10,818 nucleotides of DNA from DASWHK01 sp036398215 (GTDB lineage Bacteria > Acidobacteriota > UBA890). Both the position numbers and the translations under genes were made by a program. The stretch lies in the NCBI GenBank assembly GCA_036398215.1, contig DASWHK010000321.1, positions 1 through 10,818 of the forward strand. Reading direction: 5' to 3'. Below the pieces are notes generated by a model. That model saw only the letters and a list, made by a program, of their open reading frames with translations. It was not told the origin of the DNA and searched no databases. Numbering within the stretch: the stretch's first letter is position 1; each line of letters opens with the position of its first letter. Below, in pieces: positions 7,431 to 10,818 of this stretch.

Positions 7431-8498
7431 CTAGAGAGTGTGCGCCGGGTCGGTGACGGTGGCGCCGTCACCGGCCCGGTTGCCCGCCAGCACGGCGGCG
7501 ACCTGCAGGCTGAACAGCAGGACGGTGGCGGCGTAGTAGATCCACAGCATGAACAGCACCACGGCCCCGGCGCCGCCGGTGAAGCTGCGCACGCTCGCCG
7601 CGTAGCGGAGGTAGGTGGAGAACAGGGCGCTGGCGACCTCCCAGAGGATGGAGCCGACGATCGCCGACGGCAGCAGGACCTTCAGCGACAGCCACTGCGG
7701 CGTCAGCGCCTGCAGGACGAGGGCGAACACCACGATCCCGGCGATCAGCGAGGTCAGGATCGAGACCGCCGTGCTGGCCTCGATGAAGTCGAGGACGCGC
7801 CAGGCCAGCGGTGTCTGCACGGTGCGCACCACGGTCAGGATGCTGTCGAGGGCGAACGACAGGACCAGCATCGAGGCGGCGGCGAAAAAGAGAAGGAACG
7901 GCTTGATCCATTCCCACAGCGTGCGTAGCGCGACACGGTGCCAGTCCATCTCGACGAGCGGCTGGCGGAAGATCAGCGACACGGCCGTCTGGATCGATGC
8001 GAACACCAGGTGCGAGATCCACAGGGTGACCACCAGGGCGGCGATGCCGATCGTGCCGCGATACTGGGCGAAGCTCGCCGCCACCTCGACGATCGGTGCC
8101 GGCATCTCGGGGACTAGGGTGTCGATGCGGGCGACGGCCGCCTCCATGCCCTCCTCGGCGCTCCCCAGCACGTAGCCGAGGGTCGCCGCCAGCAGGCTCA
8201 AGAACGGCGCCACCGAAAGCAGCGCGTAGTAGGAGATCGCCGCGCACTGGTTGAATAGGCCGTCGGCGGCGAAGTTGCGCGCCGCCCAGAGCAAGGCGCC
8301 GGGGAGCCGCCGGAAGGCGTCGCCGAACGATTCGAGCTCGTGCAGCGTCTGCTTGACTCGCTCGCTGGCGGCGTCGCCGATCGAGCTGTGCGGCTCGGCC
8401 AGGGTGGTCGCGGCGCTTTGCCGGGGACCTTCGCTCGTGTCACGGGGACCCCCGCTTGCCGGCGTGGTTGCGGAGTTCCGCCCGGGCTCGTCGCTCAC
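7431..8498 (-). CDS. yihY: YihY/BrkB family inner-membrane protein (355 aa)
   Basis: This belongs to the YihY/BrkB (virulence factor BrkB, formerly 'ribonuclease BN') family of membrane proteins with about six helices. The biochemical role of the family is not settled. The signature block AAISYYALLSVAPFLSLL is at 86-103, further membrane segments lie at about 150-172, 196-218 and 240-265, and the conserved GGAGAVVLFMLWIYYAATVL motif lies near 313-332. The N-terminal 45 residues are polar and low-complexity, and contain two degenerate 20-residue repeats (SDEPGRNSATTPA and SEGPRQSAATTLA) encoded by the DNA tandem repeat at 8401-8579; this extension is not typical of the family. The GTG start (8498-8496) overlaps the stop of a mini-ORF (GTGA). 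It is the last gene of the minus-strand operon and ends 4 bp from the convergent metalloprotease stop. A hairpin lies within its final codons. Confidence 0.9.
   Translation of the reverse strand: MSDEPGRNSATTPASGGPRDTSEGPRQSAATTLAEPHSSIGDAASERVKQTLHELESFGDAFRRLPGALLWAARNFAADGLFNQCAAISYYALLSVAPFLSLLAATLGYVLGSAEEGMEAAVARIDTLVPEMPAPIVEVAASFAQYRGTIGIAALVVTLWISHLVFASIQTAVSLIFRQPLVEMDWHRVALRTLWEWIKPFLLFFAAASMLVLSFALDSILTVVRTVQTPLAWRVLDFIEASTAVSILTSLIAGIVVFALVLQALTPQWLSLKVLLPSAIVGSILWEVASALFSTYLRYAASVRSFTGGAGAVVLFMLWIYYAATVLLFSLQVAAVLAGNRAGDGATVTDPAHTL
7445..7479 (+). terminator. Long hairpin downstream of the metalloprotease, inside the yihY coding end
   Basis: The arms 7445-7459 and 7465-7479 pair over 15 positions (14 Watson-Crick and one T-G) around a 5-nt loop (TGGCG). 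The structure starts 18 nt after the metalloprotease stop codon, the usual place for an intrinsic terminator. It is followed only by TTGCCC, so the T tract is poor. The arms encode the last part of YihY (GNRAGDGATVTDPA) on the other strand. It could also fold in the yihY mRNA just before its stop codon, with one pair lost. Confidence 0.5.
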
Positions 8499-8579
8499 GT
8501 GACCGCACCCCTGCCGGCCGGCGTGGTCGCGGCGTTCCGCCCGGGCTCGGTGCTCACGTGACCGGCACCTCGGCCTGCC
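8401..8579. repeat. Imperfect tandem repeat, three units of about 60 bp
   Basis: Units run 8401-8460, 8461-8519 and 8520-8579 (60, 59 and 60 bp). Units two and three are very similar, sharing for example GTTCCGCCCGGGCTCG and GCTCACGTGACCG; the first is more diverged but keeps the same order (GGTGGTCGCGGCG..., GCTCGTGTCACGGGGACCCC). On the minus strand each unit encodes a version of S-x-E-P-G-R-N-x-A-T-T-P-A. The repeat spans the junction of the UMF1 gene, the mini-ORF and the yihY start. The 59-bp unit changes frame, which separates the mini-ORF from yihY. Confidence 0.8.
8495..8557 (-). CDS. 20-codon mini-ORF created by the tandem repeat
   Basis: A GTG (8557-8555) overlapping the UMF1 stop TGA (8556-8554) begins VSTEPGRNAATTPAGRGAVT, which ends in a TGA (8497-8495) overlapping the GTG start of yihY (8498-8496). 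Both junctions are GTGA overlaps of the kind used for termination-reinitiation. The peptide is a near copy of the YihY N-terminus, so the unit probably duplicated the yihY start region. It may be translated only as a bridge keeping yihY coupled to the transporter gene. Nothing suggests a function for the peptide itself, and translation is unproven. Confidence 0.4.
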   Translation of the reverse strand: MSTEPGRNAATTPAGRGAVT

Positions 8580-9915
8580 GGCGGCCCTCGGCCTCGTCGA
8601 CCGTCAGCAGCACCAGCAGGCCGACCACGAAGAAGACCGCCAAGGAGAGGATCGCCCCGCGGATCCCCAGCAGCGCGTAGACGCTGCCGTACACCAGCGG
8701 CCCGAGGACCGAGGAGAACTTGCCGACGATTCCGTAGAAGGCGAAGAACTCGGCGGCGTTCTCCCGGGGAGTGAAGGTGCCTTGCAGGGCGCGGCTGGCC
8801 GATTGGCTGCCGCCGAGGATGAGACCGACCAATACGCCCATCAGCCACACCTCGCGCGCCGGGTCGCCGGTGAAGCCGATGAAGTAGCCCCACACGGCGA
8901 CCGCCGTCCAGGCCACCAGCGTCAGCACGACGGTGCGCTTGTTGCCGAGCCGGTCGCTGATCGCACCCAGCAGCAGGGCGCCGACGAACGCCGTCCCCTG
9001 GATCATCAGGAAGAGGCCGACGATGGCGCCCTCGGACATGCCCAACACCTGCTCGATGAAAATCGCCGCCACCACGATGACCGTCTGGATGCCGTCGTTG
9101 TAGATCAGGAAGGCGGCCAGGAACTTGCTCAGCTCCCGGTAACGGCGGATGTTGCGGAAGGTGTGCCGCAACCGCCGGGTGCCGGCCGCCCAGTAGCTCA
9201 CTCCCGCCGGTATGGGGACGGCCGGACGCCGCTCGCGCACCCACAGGAACGTCGGGATCGCCAGGACCGCCCACCATACGGCGACGGTCAGAAACGTGTC
9301 GCGCGGCGTGAACGGCGTATCGAAGCCGAGGAGCTGCGGGTAGCGCAGCATCGCCAGGTTGATGGCGAGCAGCAGGGCGCCGCCGAGGTAGCCGAGCGTG
9401 AAGCCCAGCCCCGAGATCCAGCCGATGTTGCGCGGCGTCGAGATCTCAGGCAGGAAGGCGTTGTAAAAGACGATGGCGGCGGCGAAGCCGACCTGGGCGA
9501 CGACGAAGAAGATCGCCCCGCGCCAGTACTGGCCCTCGTGAACGAAGTACAGCAGCGCGGTGGCGCCGGCGCCGAGGTAGCAGAAAAAGGCCAGGAACTT
9601 CTTCTTGCTTCCGGTCGAATCGGCGATGGCGCCGAGCAACGGCGCCAGCACCGCGACGATCAGCATCGACGCCGCCAGCGTGTAGGTGAAGAAGGTGACG
9701 CCCGGGACCCGAATCGAGGCGCCGAAAACGTCGAGCAGCACGCCCTCTTCGCCGCCGGCGAGCGCCTCGACGAAGTAGCGGTTGAAGATCACCGCCAGGA
9801 TCGTGGTCGCGAAAGGGGAGTCGGCGAAGTCGTAGAGCACCCAGCCCCAGATCTCGCGGCGGGACGCGGCCGGCCTGCCGGGGCTTTCCAGGGGATCAGC
9901 CTTCCTCCGCCGCAA
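8554..9915 (-). CDS. MFS transporter, UMF1 family (453 aa)
   Basis: This resembles the UMF1 (Atg22-like) branch of the major facilitator superfamily, whose bacterial members are mostly of unknown substrate. The family's opening block reads WGWVLYDFADSPFATTILAV (23-42), corresponding to the usual WxxYDxANSxFxT motif. A motif-A loop GAIADSTGSKKKF is at about 95-107, a second (GAISDRLGNKR) is in the second half, and GLILGGSQSASRALQGTFTP followed by FFAFYGIVGKFSSVLGPLVY are C-terminal family blocks. About 12 helices are expected. The start is uncertain: the TTG at 9915-9913 overlaps the response-regulator stop by 20 nt and has GGAAGGA almost touching it, while an in-frame CTG at 9891-9889 sits 8 nt after a strong GGAGGAAGG (9908-9900). 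The stop overlaps the next GTG. It is the fourth gene of the bolA-like operon. Confidence 0.9.
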   Translation of the reverse strand: MRRRKADPLESPGRPAASRREIWGWVLYDFADSPFATTILAVIFNRYFVEALAGGEEGVLLDVFGASIRVPGVTFFTYTLAASMLIVAVLAPLLGAIADSTGSKKKFLAFFCYLGAGATALLYFVHEGQYWRGAIFFVVAQVGFAAAIVFYNAFLPEISTPRNIGWISGLGFTLGYLGGALLLAINLAMLRYPQLLGFDTPFTPRDTFLTVAVWWAVLAIPTFLWVRERRPAVPIPAGVSYWAAGTRRLRHTFRNIRRYRELSKFLAAFLIYNDGIQTVIVVAAIFIEQVLGMSEGAIVGLFLMIQGTAFVGALLLGAISDRLGNKRTVVLTLVAWTAVAVWGYFIGFTGDPAREVWLMGVLVGLILGGSQSASRALQGTFTPRENAAEFFAFYGIVGKFSSVLGPLVYGSVYALLGIRGAILSLAVFFVVGLLVLLTVDEAEGRRQAEVPVT

Positions 9916-10273
9916 TCCTTCCCTGCTCGACCTGCAGCAACCAGTCGAGGTGGGGGAGGTTGAGGGGCTTGGTGAAGACGTCGGCGGCGCCGAGCTCGAG
10001 GCTCTGCTTGACAGAATCCTCGTCGGCGCGGCCGGTCATAGCCCAGATGGTCCCGACCGCGATCGACTGCTGGCGGATTTGCTCGAGGACCTCGAGGCCG
10101 TCGAGCTTCGGCAGCGCCAGATCGAGCAGGAACAGGTCGGGGCGCTGGTGGCGGATCCGCTCGAGCGCCTCCTCGCCGTCCGCCGCCGTGACCACGGTAT
10201 AACCCCGGCGGCCGAGAAAGCGGGCCAGCAGGTCACAGATCAGCGGCTCGTCGTCGGCGATGAGGGCGCGCAT
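9896..10273 (-). CDS. Single-domain response regulator (CheY-like receiver, 125 aa)
   Basis: The protein is one receiver domain with no output domain. The acidic pair D7-D8, phosphoacceptor D51 (LFLLDLALPKLDG), T80 (AMTG) and K102-P103 (TKP) are all in place, so phosphorylation-dependent switching should work. It must act by protein contact, as in CheY or Spo0F, with a partner kinase not present in this window. The ATG (10273-10271) overlaps the stop of the glutaredoxin gene in TAATG, with AGGAG directly upstream, which implies translational coupling. An in-frame open extension upstream is the shadow of the glutaredoxin gene. Its place between redox genes and a transporter is unusual; a link to iron-sulfur or redox signalling is an inference from position only. 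Confidence 0.92.
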   Translation of the reverse strand: MRALIADDEPLICDLLARFLGRRGYTVVTAADGEEALERIRHQRPDLFLLDLALPKLDGLEVLEQIRQQSIAVGTIWAMTGRADEDSVKQSLELGAADVFTKPLNLPHLDWLLQVEQGRIAAEEG

Positions 10274-10596
10274 TACTCCTGCAGCGCGCCGACTTTTTGC
10301 TGCAGCTCGCCGTTGCGCAGCATCTCCAGGACGATGTCGCAGCCACCGACGAACTCGCCGCCGATGAAGATCTGCGGGATCGTCGGCCAGGCAGAGATCT
10401 CCAGCAGCGTGGCGCGGTAGTTGTCGAGATCCTCGAGCACGTTGGTGGCGGTAAACGGCGCTTCGATGGCCCGGAAGGCTTCGCAGGCCGCCTTCGAGAA
10501 GCCGCATTGCGGCCACTCCGGCGTGCCCTTCATGAAAATGTGCACGGGGTTGTCAGCGATCTTCTGCTCGATCTCTTGCTTGAGCTGGTCCGACAT
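10273..10596 (-). CDS. grxD: Monothiol CGFS glutaredoxin, Grx4/GrxD type (107 aa)
   Basis: CGFS glutaredoxins bind a [2Fe-2S] cluster with glutathione, pass it to target apoproteins and pair with BolA-like proteins; they act in the cytoplasm. The sequence has KGTPEWPQCGFS (23-34), with active-site C31, then the WPTIPQIFIGGEFVGGCDI block that holds the TIP cis-proline loop and the glutathione-binding GGCD. The 107-residue length is normal for the single-domain bacterial form. The ATG (10596-10594) follows the bolA-like stop by 6 nt, and GAGGAG at the end of that gene is at a suitable distance to serve as its ribosome binding site. The stop overlaps the response-regulator ATG. All key residues are intact. 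Confidence 0.96.
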   Translation of the reverse strand: MSDQLKQEIEQKIADNPVHIFMKGTPEWPQCGFSKAACEAFRAIEAPFTATNVLEDLDNYRATLLEISAWPTIPQIFIGGEFVGGCDIVLEMLRNGELQQKVGALQE

Positions 10597-10602
10597 ATTT
10601 GG

Positions 10603-10818
10603 TTACTCCTCTGGGACCACCGTATGCACTTGCAGGGCGTGCACAGCGTTGGTCAGGTCCTTGCCGACGGCCCGGTACACCATCTGGTGCTGCTCGACGA
10701 GGCTCTTGCCGGCGAACGCGGTCGATTCGACCTGGACTCCGAAATGGTCCCGGGTTCCGGTGAGGTCGCGCACCGTCACCACGGCGCCCGGTATCGCCGT
10801 TTCGATCATCGATTTGAG
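10603..10818 (-). CDS. bolA: BolA family protein (5' end outside the window)
   Basis: BolA-like proteins form complexes with CGFS glutaredoxins that coordinate a [2Fe-2S] cluster and take part in cluster delivery and iron sensing. The visible part contains the family's DHFGVQVESTAFAGKSLVEQ block, then HQMVYRAVG and a C-terminal helix and strand HALQVHTVVPEE with the invariant His. An internal ATG at 10809 would give 68 residues, but the frame stays open to the window edge (LKS before that Met). Related proteins usually have several residues there before IExxIPGAxVxVxDLTG, so the true start is probably just outside. It is followed after 6 nt by the glutaredoxin gene, which supports the assignment. 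Whether it is closer to BolA or IbaG is not decided. Confidence 0.92.
   Translation of the reverse strand, partial: LKSMIETAIPGAVVTVRDLTGTRDHFGVQVESTAFAGKSLVEQHQMVYRAVGKDLTNAVHALQVHTVVPEE

Noticed and set aside
4571..7471. A 966-codon open frame antisense to the whole metalloprotease gene
   Set aside because: Its peptide is rich in Arg, His, Val, Gln and Asp without any domain pattern, as expected from the complement of a GC-rich gene. The plus-strand gene has an intact catalytic motif, a signal peptide and a strong ribosome binding site.
8782..9963. A 393-codon plus-strand frame opposite the UMF1 transporter
   Set aside because: It has the same shadow composition (Glu/Arg/Gln/Asp-rich, no domains), and the minus strand holds clear transporter motifs.
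10274..10516. An upstream extension of the response regulator frame
   Set aside because: It lies over the glutaredoxin gene and has no receiver-domain sequence; the receiver begins at the ATG at 10273.

Overview
The window is GC-rich bacterial chromosome (roughly two thirds to 70% GC in sampled lines), densely packed, with short intergenic gaps. It holds no RNA genes, CRISPR arrays, transposases or phage genes that I can see. The gene mix is a large secreted DUF5117/DUF4953-type zinc metalloprotease, a CGFS glutaredoxin next to BolA, a UMF1-family transporter and a YihY/BrkB protein. This suits an environmental Gram-negative-type bacterium such as an Acidobacteriota, Gemmatimonadota or proteobacterial relative. 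That placement is an inference from gene content only.

Left part (1-2506, minus strand): two tandem, clearly paralogous secreted proteins of a family I do not recognise (2506 to 1382, then 1378 to 230). Below them is a fragment running off the left edge (1-214), with lower GC (about 58% by hand count), that looks like the C-terminal half of a HEPN-like helical protein. A good sigma70-like promoter (2558-2585) and a Shine-Dalgarno site drive the paralog pair.

Middle part (2507-7426): a divergent pyridoxamine-phosphate-oxidase-fold protein (2619-3098, plus), an MFS transporter (4439-3222, minus) and the metalloprotease (4697-7426, plus). The 257-bp gap between the last two holds a probable C-terminal remnant of another membrane protein, a perfect 6-bp inverted repeat, short direct repeats and a strong Shine-Dalgarno site.

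Right part (10818 to 7431, minus strand): a compact, almost certainly cotranscribed operon in the order bolA-like, grxD-like, single-domain response regulator, UMF1-type MFS transporter, a 20-codon mini-ORF, and YihY/BrkB. The spacings are 6 nt, then a TAATG overlap, an overlap or near-overlap, and two consecutive GTGA overlaps. BolA and the CGFS glutaredoxin are known partners in iron-sulfur cluster and iron handling. The link to the other three genes is positional only.

The most notable structures are: (i) a three-unit tandem repeat of about 60 bp (8401-8579) that appears to have created the mini-ORF and lengthened the YihY N-terminus while keeping stop/start coupling; (ii) a 15-bp-stem hairpin (7445-7479) placed like a terminator for the metalloprotease but lying inside the yihY coding sequence, with only 4 bp between the two convergent stop codons; (iii) the tandem pair of unrecognised secreted paralogs; and (iv) signs of past rearrangement at 1-230 and 4450-4566. 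I do not see a complete, clearly new multi-gene system.
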